Below are positions 36,569 through 45,797 of a stretch of DNA of 64,000 bases, one piece after another; position 1 is the first letter of the stretch, and each line of letters opens with the position of its first letter. Where the stretch lies: assembly GCA_964627935.1 (NCBI GenBank), contig CAZVLB010000013.1, positions 87,437-151,436 on the forward strand, written 5' to 3'. The position numbers were made by a program, and so were the translations under genes. The DNA is from JAABVY01 sp964627935. Its GTDB lineage: Bacteria; Zixibacteria; MSB-5A5; JAABVY01. The notes under the pieces were generated by a model. The model had not been told where the DNA came from and did not search any database. It saw only the letters and a list, made by a program, of their open reading frames with translations.

Positions 36569-37795
36569 ATGCTTCCAGTAGAAGAACAGCTTAAGATAAT
36601 TAAACAGAATGTGGTCGATCTTCTTCCCGAGGGCGAACTTGAGAAGAAACTGGAACGATCGATAAAAGAGAACCGTCCCCTGCGTGTCAAACAGGGCTTT
36701 GATCCGACCGCGCCGGATATTCACCTGGGCCATACGGTCGGCCTGCGCAAGCTGAAGCAGTTTCAGGACCTGGGCCATAAAATCGTGCTCATCATCGGTG
36801 ATTACACCGGTATGGTGGGCGATCCCTCGGGACGTTCGGCTACCCGTCCGCAACTGACCCGCGACAAGGTCGAGGAAAACGCCGAGACATATCAGAAGCA
36901 GTTTTTTAAGCTGATGGATCGGGAAGAGACCGAGGTTCATTACAACGGCGAATGGTTTGCCGAGATGAAGTTCAAGGATATCCTGGAGCTGACCTCGCGG
37001 TTTACCGTGGCGCGTATGCTTGAACGGGATGACTTCGAGAAACGTTATAAATCCGGAGCCCCGATAGCGATTCATGAGTTGCTTTATCCCTTGATGCAGG
37101 CTTATGATTCGGTGGCGATCAAGGCCGATGTCGAGCTGGGCGGTACAGAACAGCTATTTAACCTTTTGGCCGGACGGCAGATCATGGAGGCTTATGGCGT
37201 GGAACCGCAGGTGGCCCTGACATTGCCGATCCTGGAGGGTGTTGATGGTGTACAGCGGATGTCCAAGTCGATCGGAAACTACATCGGTATCGATGAGGAT
37301 CCCAAGCAGATATTCGGCAAGATCATGTCGATTCCGGATAATCTGATCATGAGCTATTTTCGTCTGACAACGGATCTCGATCTCGAGCAACTGGCAGAGA
37401 TAGATAATGCGTTGAAGAATAAAGATGTCAACCCGATGGATTACAAGAAACGTCTGGGTGAGACGCTGGTGAGCATGTATCATTCCGAGCAGGCGGCCAA
37501 AACCGCCCGTAAGGATTTTGAGTCTGTTTTTTCGAAAGGCAGGGTGCCGGATGATATGCCGGTGATCGAGGTTTCATCAGATGAATTTGCGGAGACCGGT
37601 GAAATCTACTGGCCCAAATTCCTGGCCGATCATGATCTGGCGGATTCCTCCAGCAAGGCCCGTAACCTGATCAAGCAGGGCGGATTTCAGATCGACGGAA
37701 TCAAGCAGACTGATTTTGCCACCAAATTGCCGTTTGATGGCGAGCATATTTTGAAGGCGGGAAAACTGCGCTGGGCCAAACTGATTATAATATAG
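36569..37795 (+). CDS. tyrS: Tyrosyl-tRNA synthetase
   Basis: 408 residues. Class I signatures are PDIHLGHTVGLRK (HIGH) and QRMSKSIGNYIGI (KMSKS), with the tyrosine pocket YPLMQAYDSVAIKADVELGG. The C-terminal S4 RNA-binding domain includes SSSKARNLIKQGGFQIDGI. This is the shorter TyrRS subtype found in many bacteria. It charges tRNA-Tyr in the cytoplasm. Confidence 0.97.
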   Translation: MLPVEEQLKIIKQNVVDLLPEGELEKKLERSIKENRPLRVKQGFDPTAPDIHLGHTVGLRKLKQFQDLGHKIVLIIGDYTGMVGDPSGRSATRPQLTRDKVEENAETYQKQFFKLMDREETEVHYNGEWFAEMKFKDILELTSRFTVARMLERDDFEKRYKSGAPIAIHELLYPLMQAYDSVAIKADVELGGTEQLFNLLAGRQIMEAYGVEPQVALTLPILEGVDGVQRMSKSIGNYIGIDEDPKQIFGKIMSIPDNLIMSYFRLTTDLDLEQLAEIDNALKNKDVNPMDYKKRLGETLVSMYHSEQAAKTARKDFESVFSKGRVPDDMPVIEVSSDEFAETGEIYWPKFLADHDLADSSSKARNLIKQGGFQIDGIKQTDFATKLPFDGEHILKAGKLRWAKLIII

Positions 37796-37830
37796 AACTT
37801 TCCGTGGACTCTATGGTTTAAAGAATTGAA

Positions 37831-39531
37831 ATGAAGGGTTTTAGCAGACATATTACGGTGATTTTGCTTCTGGCGGCCCTGTTTCTGGCAGGCTGCGGCC
37901 CCAAGCCCGAGGTGATCACAGAGGATCTTACCCCGGCCGAGAAACGGATCGAACCGATTCCGCCGGTGGCCTTTTATCATTATATGTCGGGCGTGATTGC
38001 GGAGCTAGAGGAGAATTACGAGCTGGCCGCCAACTACTATCAGAATGCGCTCAGCCATGCGCCGGAAAGCTATGATATCCGTGTCTCGCTGGCCAATATC
38101 CTGATGGGCATGCGCCGCCATGCCGAGGCCTGGCAGGTGCTTAAACCGCTTGAAAATATGTACGCCGAAGCGGTGCTCCTGAAAGCTGACTGCCAGAGAT
38201 CCCTGGGCAACTGGCCGGAAGCAGTCAAATATTACGAGCTGTCCGCCAAGCTGGCTCCGAATGAGATGTCGCCCTACTGGTACCTGGGCAATTATTATCG
38301 TCAGGTGGGTGAATACGAGAAGTCGATTCATAATTACGAACGGCTTTCACGTTTGAACAACAGCCCGCAGGTTTTAAACGATCTGGCGCTATTGTATCTT
38401 CATACCGGTGATTCGTCAGCCGCTATAGAAACATACAAGTATTCCATTTCATCCGATCCCAGTACCGGAAATCGTGATGCATATATAAATATGGGACGGA
38501 TACTTTCGGATCAGGGCAAAAAAGAGGAAGCGCAGGCGGTGCTGAATGAATATATAGCGCAGGCCTCCAGCAGTATCGAGGCCCGACTGGAGTTGATCGA
38601 GGTCTATATCGAGGGCGGCAACAGTGAGGAAGCGATCGACGAAGTGCGCAGGCTGGCCGATGAGTTCCCAAACCGTTCGAGGCTTTTGGGACAGCTGGGA
38701 GCCACAGCCCTTGATTTGAATGAGGTCGAGCTGGCCAAGGACCTGTTCCGTCAGCAAATAGAATTGGATCAGTCCGATTTCGTGCCTTACTACTATCTTG
38801 GCAGAATTGCGTTGTTCGAAGAAGATTTGGATGCTGCCAAATCAAATTTCGAGCAGGTGGTCAGTATCAATGATACGATACCTGATGGCTGGATCAACCT
38901 GGCCGAGATTTACCGTATGCAGGATTCATTGGATCAGTCAATCGAGGTTCTGCAAGAGGCGATGGGGCGGGTTACGATCAACCGTGAGGATTTGAGCGGC
39001 TTCCTGGCACGCTACTATGCCCAGAAGGAAAAGTATCAGGGTGTGATCAACATTCTCGAAGGGGTTGTCGATTCCTCGACCACCGATTTAAATCTGCTGT
39101 TTACTTATGCCTCGGCTCATGAACGGGTCGGCAATTTCAACCGCGCTGTGGAATTGTTCGAGCAGCTTCTGAGTGAGAATCCGGAGTTTCATCCGGCGCT
39201 CAACTACCTCGGATACATGCTGGCCGACAGTGGAATTCGTTTGCAGGAATCAAAGCAGATGATCGAGAAGGCGCTGGAGTATGATTCCACCAATGCCGCT
39301 TATCTTGACAGCTACGGATGGGTTCTGTTTAAGATGGGTGAGCTGGAAAAGGCCGAGAAGTATATAAAAATGGCAATCGATTCGATGGAGACGGCCGATG
39401 TGATCATCTACGATCACCTGGCTGAAATATACTTTGCCCAGGGACGCCAAGAGGATGCTCGTAGATTATGGGAGAAGGCCCTGGGAATCGATCCGGATAA
39501 TATGGCTATCAGGGAGAAGCTTGACCGGTGA
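37831..39531 (+). CDS. TPR lipoprotein
   Basis: 566 residues. Lipoprotein signal ending LAGC (Cys22). The whole mature part is TPR units (ELAANYYQNALSHAPESYDI, PEAVKYYELSAKLAPNEMSP, YEKSIHNYERLSRLNN, DAARRLWEKALGIDPDNMAI), about twelve to fourteen repeats. Such lipoproteins are scaffolds in outer-membrane or gliding/secretion complexes. Its stop overlaps the next start (GTGA), so it is co-translated with the Ig-like lipoprotein. Partner unknown. Confidence 0.88.
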   Translation: MKGFSRHITVILLLAALFLAGCGPKPEVITEDLTPAEKRIEPIPPVAFYHYMSGVIAELEENYELAANYYQNALSHAPESYDIRVSLANILMGMRRHAEAWQVLKPLENMYAEAVLLKADCQRSLGNWPEAVKYYELSAKLAPNEMSPYWYLGNYYRQVGEYEKSIHNYERLSRLNNSPQVLNDLALLYLHTGDSSAAIETYKYSISSDPSTGNRDAYINMGRILSDQGKKEEAQAVLNEYIAQASSSIEARLELIEVYIEGGNSEEAIDEVRRLADEFPNRSRLLGQLGATALDLNEVELAKDLFRQQIELDQSDFVPYYYLGRIALFEEDLDAAKSNFEQVVSINDTIPDGWINLAEIYRMQDSLDQSIEVLQEAMGRVTINREDLSGFLARYYAQKEKYQGVINILEGVVDSSTTDLNLLFTYASAHERVGNFNRAVELFEQLLSENPEFHPALNYLGYMLADSGIRLQESKQMIEKALEYDSTNAAYLDSYGWVLFKMGELEKAEKYIKMAIDSMETADVIIYDHLAEIYFAQGRQEDARRLWEKALGIDPDNMAIREKLDR

Positions 39532-41222
39532 AACGACTAAACGGCGTATTGCCGTCAATATTTTTTCTTCTGACATTTTTAATCATTTTATCATGCGCCA
39601 AGATTGAACTTCCCCCCGGCGGACCGCCCGATGAAACCCCGCCCGAAGTAATCGCCTCGGAACCATCAAAAGGCGCCACCAGTGTCCCGCTCGACGCGGA
39701 TGTGCGGATTACTTTTTCCGAGAAGATGAAAAAAGTTGATGTGGTCTCACAGATCGTGATTATACCTGAGCCGGAGGAACCGCCCCGTCTGGATTGGGAT
39801 GGTGATCAGCTTGTGATTGAATTTCGCGACATCCTGGAGGATAACAGGACCTACCTGGTGACAATCAAGACCGGCATGGAGGATCTGCGGCGCAATAAGC
39901 TGGAGAGACCGTTTATGCTGGCCTTTTCGACAGGTGAAAAGCTGGATAACGGTATTGTGCGGGGTCAGGTTTTTGAAAACTTCAAGCCGGCCAATGCGGT
40001 CGATATCTGGGCCTATGATTATGATAATAATAATGGCTTCGATATCTTCGAGCGCAAGCCGGATTATATCGGCCAGAGCGACAGCCTGGGAAGATACAGC
40101 CTGGAGTATATGGCTTATGGCCAATACCTGGTCTTTGCCGCTCAGGATCGTGCCGGTAACAGGATTTATGATCCGCTCTCGGATAAGATAGCGATACCTT
40201 ATCAGACAATCGAGCTGGATTCGTTCAATGCCATAATGGGCAGATTTGACCTGATGTTGTCGGATCAGGATACGGCCTCATTGCGGATCGTATCGGCTAA
40301 ATTCAATCAGGACAGATTAATTGAGATAAACCTGTCATCGAGAATCATGATAGACAGTATATCACCTGAGAATATTGCAATACTGAAAGACACACTTGAA
40401 GCGGGGGAATATGATATCAGGATTTATGCCCCCTCGGATTCCTCGACAACTTTATTGCTGGCAGTCGATGGCCTGGCAAACGGTGAATGCATGATTCGTC
40501 TTAGCGGTATAGACAATATTCGCGGGCGCGGATTTGCCGGGGGCAGTGATACTGTGCGTGTCATGATTGAAGATCTTGCTGATGAAACTGCGCCTGAGAT
40601 TGTGGGCACATGGCCCGATATCGGCAGCCGGTTTGTTGCGATAGATACCGAGATCAGGGCTTACTTCTCGGAACCGATTCAACTGGATTCAGCCGACAGC
40701 TCGGCAATCTATCTGGTCGATAAGGATTCATCGTATATTGTTGAGGGGGAACTGTTAGTCGAAGGAATGGAGGTCAGGTACGTTCCATCGGACACCCTCA
40801 AGGCGGATGCCGAGTATGTGATCTATCTTGATCCCCGCAGGATTCATGACCGTGCCGGTAATTATGTCGAGGGCGATTCGGTCGAAACGATCAATTTCAG
40901 GACACTTGATCGCAGTGAATACGGTTCGATATCGGGACGCCTTGAGGTTGATGATGCCATGGATGATCGGGTGCTGGTGGTGTCCAGTGTCGATCGGACT
41001 ATGGAGGAAAAAGTTATTCTTGATGATTCATTATATTTTTACGTGGTGGTGCCGGACGGCAAGTATTTCTTTTACACTTTTTTGGATGTAAATGACAACG
41101 GTAATTTGGATTCAGGGGCATTGAAACCATTCAGATATGCGGAGAGATTTCATATCTTCCCGGATACGATACCTGTGCGGGCACGGTTCGAGACCGAGGA
41201 TGTAGTTCTGGATTTGCCATAA
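39528..41222 (+). CDS. Ig-like (Big_5) lipoprotein of the FCB type
   Basis: 564 residues from GTG at 39528 overlapping the TPR gene by four bases. Lipoprotein signal ILSC (Cys23). The mature start GGPPDETPPEVIASEPSKGA with VRITFSEKMKKVDV is the Big_5 Ig-like domain common in FCB-group lipoproteins. A carboxypeptidase-regulatory-like fold follows (~145-220) and a second Big_5 domain at ~345-455 (ETAPEIVGTWPDIGSRFVAI, IRAYFSEPIQLDS). The C-terminal part has YFYTFLDVNDNGNLDSG. Outer-membrane anchoring is likely; function unknown. Confidence 0.85.
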   Translation: MKRLNGVLPSIFFLLTFLIILSCAKIELPPGGPPDETPPEVIASEPSKGATSVPLDADVRITFSEKMKKVDVVSQIVIIPEPEEPPRLDWDGDQLVIEFRDILEDNRTYLVTIKTGMEDLRRNKLERPFMLAFSTGEKLDNGIVRGQVFENFKPANAVDIWAYDYDNNNGFDIFERKPDYIGQSDSLGRYSLEYMAYGQYLVFAAQDRAGNRIYDPLSDKIAIPYQTIELDSFNAIMGRFDLMLSDQDTASLRIVSAKFNQDRLIEINLSSRIMIDSISPENIAILKDTLEAGEYDIRIYAPSDSSTTLLLAVDGLANGECMIRLSGIDNIRGRGFAGGSDTVRVMIEDLADETAPEIVGTWPDIGSRFVAIDTEIRAYFSEPIQLDSADSSAIYLVDKDSSYIVEGELLVEGMEVRYVPSDTLKADAEYVIYLDPRRIHDRAGNYVEGDSVETINFRTLDRSEYGSISGRLEVDDAMDDRVLVVSSVDRTMEEKVILDDSLYFYVVVPDGKYFFYTFLDVNDNGNLDSGALKPFRYAERFHIFPDTIPVRARFETEDVVLDLP

Positions 41223-41223
41223 C

Positions 41224-41253
41224 TTGATTATCTGCTTATAATTCCGATAATAT
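41224..41253 (+). promoter_or_regulatory. Promoter candidate before the penicillin-binding protein gene
   Basis: TTGATT (41224-41229), 18 bp, TAATAT (41248-41253). A second -10-like TATAAT lies at 41290-41295 with no good -35; a start from it would coincide with the ATG at 41302 and give a leaderless message. No ribosome site is seen before 41302 in either case. Confidence 0.4.
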
Positions 41254-41301
41254 ATAAAGTTTTTTGGTGCAGATGGCGTATACACTAAGTATAATTATTG
41301 T

Positions 41302-43512
41302 ATGAGAAGGCGCAGAATAAAAAACGGTAAAAACCGTTCGGATAAGAGGGAAAATCAGAAAAAAATCGGGATCAGCAGGAAAACGATCGGCCTTTTGGCC
41401 CTTGCTATCCTGGTTTTGAGCAGTGGAATTCTATCGGCGTATATAATTCATATTTACAACAACGATCTTCCGCCGATCGATAAGCTCTACAATATCGAAC
41501 CCTCTCTGATAACCCGGATATATTCCCGTGACGGCACGGTTGTGCAGAAATATTTTTCCGAGCAGCGCAACCTGGTAACATTCAACCGGATTCCGCAGCG
41601 TATGATCGATGCCCTGATATCGGTTGAGGACCGCAATTTCTATAATCACTGGGGCGTATCCTCGAAGGATTTGATGCGTGCTGTGGTCAAGAATGTGCTG
41701 CATGGTTTCGGGTCCGAGGGAGCCTCGACAATTACCCAGCAGCTTTCCAGAATGCTGTTTTTGAACCGTAGTGTGAGTATCGGCAGGAAGATCAAAGAAG
41801 CCTTGACGGCGATCAAGATCGAGCGTTTGTATTCCAAGAATGAGATTCTGGAAATGTATCTCAATCAGTATGATTTCGGTAATCGTTCATTTGGCATTTA
41901 TGAGGCGGCCAAGAATTATTTCAACAAAGATGTCGAATATTTGACTGTGGAGGAATGTGCCCTGCTGGCGGGACTGATTAATGCCCCCTACAGGTATTCC
42001 CCGATCCGTCATCCGGAGCGTGCCTTAAAACGCCGCAATACCGTGCTTGATGATATGGTCGAGACGGGCAAGCTCAGTCGTGAACAGGCCGACAGTTTAA
42101 AGCAGGTGCCGATCAGGATCGATCAATCCAATGCGCCCATGCAGTACGGTGATTATTTCTCCGAATATGTGCGTCAGTACCTGGTGGATAAATATGGCGA
42201 CTCGACTGTTTATTCCGGCGGGCTTTCGGTTTATACCACGCTCGACCCATATATCCAGAAAGTCGCAGAAAATGCTGTTAGTGAAAGATGCGGGCTGATC
42301 CAGAATCGCATCGATTCGGTTTATACCCCGGATCATCCGGATTTTGATGCTTATGGCACCGAATACTATGACGAAGAGGGGGACTCTACGGCGATTCGTC
42401 ATAAACAGGTGCAGGCGGCTTCGATAGTACTGGACAATGCCACCGGCGATATCCTGGCGATGGTGGGCGGAAAAGACTTTGCCGAATCAAAATTCAACCG
42501 TGCTGTGCAGTCTCTTCTTCAGCCCGGCTCGGCATTTAAGCCGTTCGTATACACGGCCGCAATCGAGAATGGCATAATGCCCTGCACCCAGCTCTGGGAC
42601 ACGCCGGTAGTCTACACGATTCCCGGCGCAAAGGAATGGCGTCCGCATAATTTTGACAATAAGTTTGACGGTAAGATGAGCATGCGCGAGGGATTCTACC
42701 GTTCACGTAACCTGATTGCAATTAAGCTCTTGAATATGGTTCAGCCCCAGCAGGCGATTTTCTTCGCCAAAAAGATGGGCATAACCTCACGGCTGTCACC
42801 CGATTTGTCACTGGCGATCGGTACCAGCGAGGTTCGTATGATCGATTTGGCGCAGGCTTATTCAGTCTTCGCCAATGGCGGTGTCAAAGTCGAGCCGAGA
42901 TTTATATATAAAGTCGTGGATCGTTACGGCAATGTGCTGGAGGAGAATCCCGTACCGGAAAAGGAAGAGGTGCTCAATCCCCGTACGGCTTATATTATGG
43001 TGGACATGATGAAGTCGACCATGGATGAGCCACGCGGCACAGGTCATGGCGCCCGTCGCCGGGGGTTTCATCGCGATGCCGGAGGCAAGACGGGTACCTC
43101 GGATAATTTCTGCGATAACTGGTTCTCCGGCTATACGCCGCAGATAACGGCCACGGTATGGGTCGGTTTTGATGTCAAGACATCGCTGGGAAGAAACCAG
43201 ACCGGTGCGGTCAATGCATTGCCGATCTGGACCAGGATCATGATCGCGGCGCATGAAAATATACCGGGCGATTCGCCGGATGCGCATTTCGAGCAGCCGG
43301 ATGGTATCGTGTATGCGCATGTTTGCTATGATTCGGGTGAACTGGCGACAGATAAATGCACTGATGTCGGGCGTGAGATTTTCACCGAGAACACATTACC
43401 CAAAAAGTTCTGCCATATCCATCCATCATCAGGCGAATACATAACCCAGGACAACGAGGACTTTAATCTCAATCAGCCCGATACGACCGATGACGGAATT
43501 CAGAATTGGTAG
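41302..43512 (+). CDS. Class A penicillin-binding protein (PBP1A type)
   Basis: 736 residues. Basic cytoplasmic tail, one membrane segment (IGLLALAILVLSSGILSAYI). The GT51 transglycosylase domain has catalytic E109 in SVEDRNFYNHWGVSS and GASTITQQLSRMLFLNRS. The transpeptidase domain has S410-A-F-K413 (QPGSAFKPFVYTAA), SRN (YRSRNLIAIK) and KTGTSDNFCDNWFSGYTP. It polymerises and cross-links peptidoglycan. Two genes overlapping its end (signal-peptidase-like and AlbA_2-type) form a unit with it. Confidence 0.96.
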   Translation: MRRRRIKNGKNRSDKRENQKKIGISRKTIGLLALAILVLSSGILSAYIIHIYNNDLPPIDKLYNIEPSLITRIYSRDGTVVQKYFSEQRNLVTFNRIPQRMIDALISVEDRNFYNHWGVSSKDLMRAVVKNVLHGFGSEGASTITQQLSRMLFLNRSVSIGRKIKEALTAIKIERLYSKNEILEMYLNQYDFGNRSFGIYEAAKNYFNKDVEYLTVEECALLAGLINAPYRYSPIRHPERALKRRNTVLDDMVETGKLSREQADSLKQVPIRIDQSNAPMQYGDYFSEYVRQYLVDKYGDSTVYSGGLSVYTTLDPYIQKVAENAVSERCGLIQNRIDSVYTPDHPDFDAYGTEYYDEEGDSTAIRHKQVQAASIVLDNATGDILAMVGGKDFAESKFNRAVQSLLQPGSAFKPFVYTAAIENGIMPCTQLWDTPVVYTIPGAKEWRPHNFDNKFDGKMSMREGFYRSRNLIAIKLLNMVQPQQAIFFAKKMGITSRLSPDLSLAIGTSEVRMIDLAQAYSVFANGGVKVEPRFIYKVVDRYGNVLEENPVPEKEEVLNPRTAYIMVDMMKSTMDEPRGTGHGARRRGFHRDAGGKTGTSDNFCDNWFSGYTPQITATVWVGFDVKTSLGRNQTGAVNALPIWTRIMIAAHENIPGDSPDAHFEQPDGIVYAHVCYDSGELATDKCTDVGREIFTENTLPKKFCHIHPSSGEYITQDNEDFNLNQPDTTDDGIQNW

Positions 43513-44390
43513 AAGACGCTGAAAAAATATCCGCGGGAAAACTGGCCGATAAAGGCAGGCGGCGTGTCTGGATTGCCGCCATTATGGGCTTTCTCTTTCC
43601 CGGACTGGGGCAGATCTACAACGGCCAGATTATTCTGGCCGCAATCATATTCCTCATTATTACAGCATCAAACTTCCTCATGGCGGTACCCCGTCCGGGG
43701 CTTCCGATCATGCTGGCTCTTGTCAACATGATCATATATTTCCTGGCGATTATACAGGCGATAATCAGGGCCCATAACCTGCGCGACGCTTATGTCGAAA
43801 GGAAATTCAATAACTGGATTTTTTATATGCTGGCCCTCATGCTGGGGATAATCGTGACATCCTTTCCGGGCCAGTACCTCTATAAAATTTACAAGGTCGA
43901 AAATGATTGCATGGCCCCTGATTATGTGCAGGGGGACATAGTCTATATAAATAAGATGCATTACTATTTCAATGATCCCGAGATCGAGGAGATTGTCCTC
44001 TTCCGGCCCCATCAGGATATAGCCGAAAAATCGCTGGCCCGGGTCTGGGCGCAGTCCGGCGCCGATGTCAATATCCGCGAGAATGATATTTATCTGGATG
44101 GCTACAGGATTTTAAGCGCCGCTCCTCCGGTCGGCGGTGTGCCGCAGATTGACGGCGACAGCCTTGTAATAGTTGAGCGGGATATGAGCCGGGAGTTCGA
44201 TGTGCCGGATGGGAGCTACTTGCTGATGGGCGATAATGCATTGGGATGGGCCGATGAAACCTGTGTCGGGATTGCGCCCAAAAGTGTTATCGAGGGGCGT
44301 GTGGAATATGTATATTTCGAAAGTACGGGAGATGAACTGGAGGATAACTCCAGTATCAAGTTGCTGTTTTATCATATATTCTTCCATTGA
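43506..44390 (+). CDS. Signal peptidase I homologue (S26) lacking the catalytic Ser and Lys; probable pseudoenzyme
   Basis: 294 residues from TTG at 43506, overlapping the preceding stop by 7 bases. The N-terminal ~110 residues hold about four membrane segments (IMGFLFPGLGQIYNGQIILA, FLIITASNFLMAV, MLALVNMIIYFLAIIQAII, WIFYMLALMLGIIVTSFP). The S26 fold follows: ENDCMAPDYVQGDIVYINK aligns with the SMxPTL box but has Cys135 where Ser is expected. SLARVWAQSGADVNI aligns with the KRVVGLPGD box but has Ala178 for the general-base Lys. The final box is MGDNALGWADETCVG rather than MGDNRDNSxDSR. All three deviations argue against normal activity. A cysteine nucleophile or a binding role remains possible. 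Confidence 0.8.
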   Translation: MVEDAEKISAGKLADKGRRRVWIAAIMGFLFPGLGQIYNGQIILAAIIFLIITASNFLMAVPRPGLPIMLALVNMIIYFLAIIQAIIRAHNLRDAYVERKFNNWIFYMLALMLGIIVTSFPGQYLYKIYKVENDCMAPDYVQGDIVYINKMHYYFNDPEIEEIVLFRPHQDIAEKSLARVWAQSGADVNIRENDIYLDGYRILSAAPPVGGVPQIDGDSLVIVERDMSREFDVPDGSYLLMGDNALGWADETCVGIAPKSVIEGRVEYVYFESTGDELEDNSSIKLLFYHIFFH

Positions 44391-44404
44391 TCAGGATTGA
44401 CCGG

Positions 44405-45574
44405 ATGGCCGAACTACCCAGCTTAAAAGATGTTTCTGCCAGGCAGGGCCTGCGCGAGCTGTTTCATCCCCAACTCGATCATTATGGCCCCGAATTTAAA
44501 AGGTCATTGTACAAGCAGGCCACATTGCCGTTGTTCGTGGCTTTGGCCGCAATTCTGATTGCCACCACCGAAGTCTTTCTGTATACGATTCTTGAAAATA
44601 TCAATACCTACTCGCTGGATGAGTATTTCGAATATGCTCTTGGATTTGTGGTTGTTATCCTGATCCTGCATTTTGTGGTCAGGCATGATAAGTTTGATTA
44701 CTATGCGCTTTTTGCGGTCATAGTGGTGATCGCCTCTGTTGCCATTATAAGTGACCTGGAAAGGATCGCGGCCAATGACAATCGTTATGGTGTGTTGATT
44801 GTCATGTTCCTGTTTATCGGCATGCTGTTCATGCCTTATCGCCCCTATGTGCCATTTCTGCTGGGATGTTATTGCGCCGCCCTGGTTGTATTTCTGGCAC
44901 TTTTTTCTCTGGAACCGGCGGTTAATGAGGCCAGGGAAGGTTCCGGGCATCCCTGGCTGCTCCTGAGCCTGTATGCCGGGCAGTATTTTGTGCTGGGACT
45001 TGTTGTGGCGGTATTCCGGGCCTTTAAGATGCATTTTTATATTCGCAGTTATCTCAAGGACAGGCGGTTGCTTCTGGCTGAGGAGGACCTTGACGCCGCA
45101 CGCAGTCTGCTTCTGAGATCGGAAAGCCAGTATATTGAATTTAAATCCAGCGCCCGCTATGATTACCGCATCAAAAAGCTCAATAAGGACCTGGAGCAGG
45201 TGATCGTCAAGGCCATCGCCGGATTCATGAATTCCGAGGGCGGGACATTGGTAATCGGTGTTGATGATGACGGCAACCCGCTGGGGATCGAAAAGGACTT
45301 GGAATCGCTTCGTCGCAAGGACCTGGATGGTTACGAACAGCTTCTGATCAGCCTTGTTTCGCAGAACCTGGGACGGGAGTACTGTTCCAACCTGCGGGTG
45401 TCCTTTTTCCGGGAGGGGGAGAAGGATATCTGTATTGTCAGGATACTGCCCAACAGCAAGCCGGTTTTTGCCAAAAGCATGGAAAACGCCTTCTATGTGC
45501 GCACCGGCAACAACACTCAGCGCCTGGACACGCGTGAGGCGATGGAATATATTGACAAACATTTTCAGATTTAG
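44405..45574 (+). CDS. Membrane protein with cytoplasmic AlbA_2/Schlafen-type domain
   Basis: 389 residues from ATG at 44405, chosen for AGGA eight bases upstream; an in-frame TTG at 44387 would overlap the previous stop (TTGA) and is the alternative. The first ~220 residues hold about six membrane segments (LFVALAAILIATTEVFLYTI, FALGFVVVILILHFVV-like, ALFAVIVVIASVAIIS, VLIVMFLFIGMLFMPY, QYFVLGLVVAVFRAFK). The C-terminal ~145 residues form an AlbA_2 (divergent AAA-4) domain: SQYIEFKSSARYDYRIKK, VKAIAGFMNSEGGTLVIGVD and NAFYVRTGNNTQRLD. Such domains bind nucleic acid or nucleotides in soluble Schlafen-like proteins. A membrane-tethered form beside a PBP is unusual. Confidence 0.85.
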   Translation: MAELPSLKDVSARQGLRELFHPQLDHYGPEFKRSLYKQATLPLFVALAAILIATTEVFLYTILENINTYSLDEYFEYALGFVVVILILHFVVRHDKFDYYALFAVIVVIASVAIISDLERIAANDNRYGVLIVMFLFIGMLFMPYRPYVPFLLGCYCAALVVFLALFSLEPAVNEAREGSGHPWLLLSLYAGQYFVLGLVVAVFRAFKMHFYIRSYLKDRRLLLAEEDLDAARSLLLRSESQYIEFKSSARYDYRIKKLNKDLEQVIVKAIAGFMNSEGGTLVIGVDDDGNPLGIEKDLESLRRKDLDGYEQLLISLVSQNLGREYCSNLRVSFFREGEKDICIVRILPNSKPVFAKSMENAFYVRTGNNTQRLDTREAMEYIDKHFQI

Positions 45575-45575
45575 C

Positions 45576-45606
45576 TTGAATTTTTTTGCCGTCTGATTAG
45601 TATAAT
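45576..45606 (+). promoter_or_regulatory. Promoter of tRNA-Leu
   Basis: Perfect TATAAT at 45601-45606, 12 bases before the tRNA. The best -35 is TTGAAT at 45576-45581 with a long 19-bp spacer. Confidence 0.5.
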
Positions 45607-45617
45607 AGCGAAGAAAT

Positions 45618-45703
45618 GCCGGAGTGGTGAAACTGGTAGACGCGCTGGACTCAAAATCCAGTGGGGTTCACCCCCCGTGCCGGTTCGATTCCGGCCTCCG
45701 GCA
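45618..45703 (+). tRNA. tRNA-Leu (anticodon CAA)
   Basis: 86-nt class II cloverleaf: acceptor GCCGGAG / CTCCGGC, discriminator A, D arm GTG/CGC, anticodon stem CTGGA/TCCAG with loop CTCAAAA (anticodon CAA), a long variable arm TGGGG...CCCC, and T arm GCCGG-TTCGATT-CCGGC. CCA is not encoded. A run of seven T follows the gene. Confidence 0.96.
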
Positions 45704-45797
45704 TTTTTTTATTGGGGAAACTGCTTGTTTGAATATGATTGACATCACCTGATTTTCATTAGTTATTATAGATACGCAAAGTAGAAGGATTGCAATT

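Noticed and set aside
44504..45562. Long minus-strand frame (352 codons) opposite the AlbA_2 protein
   Set aside because: The plus-strand frame has recognisable membrane segments and a domain; the minus frame is rich in His/Gln with no motif.
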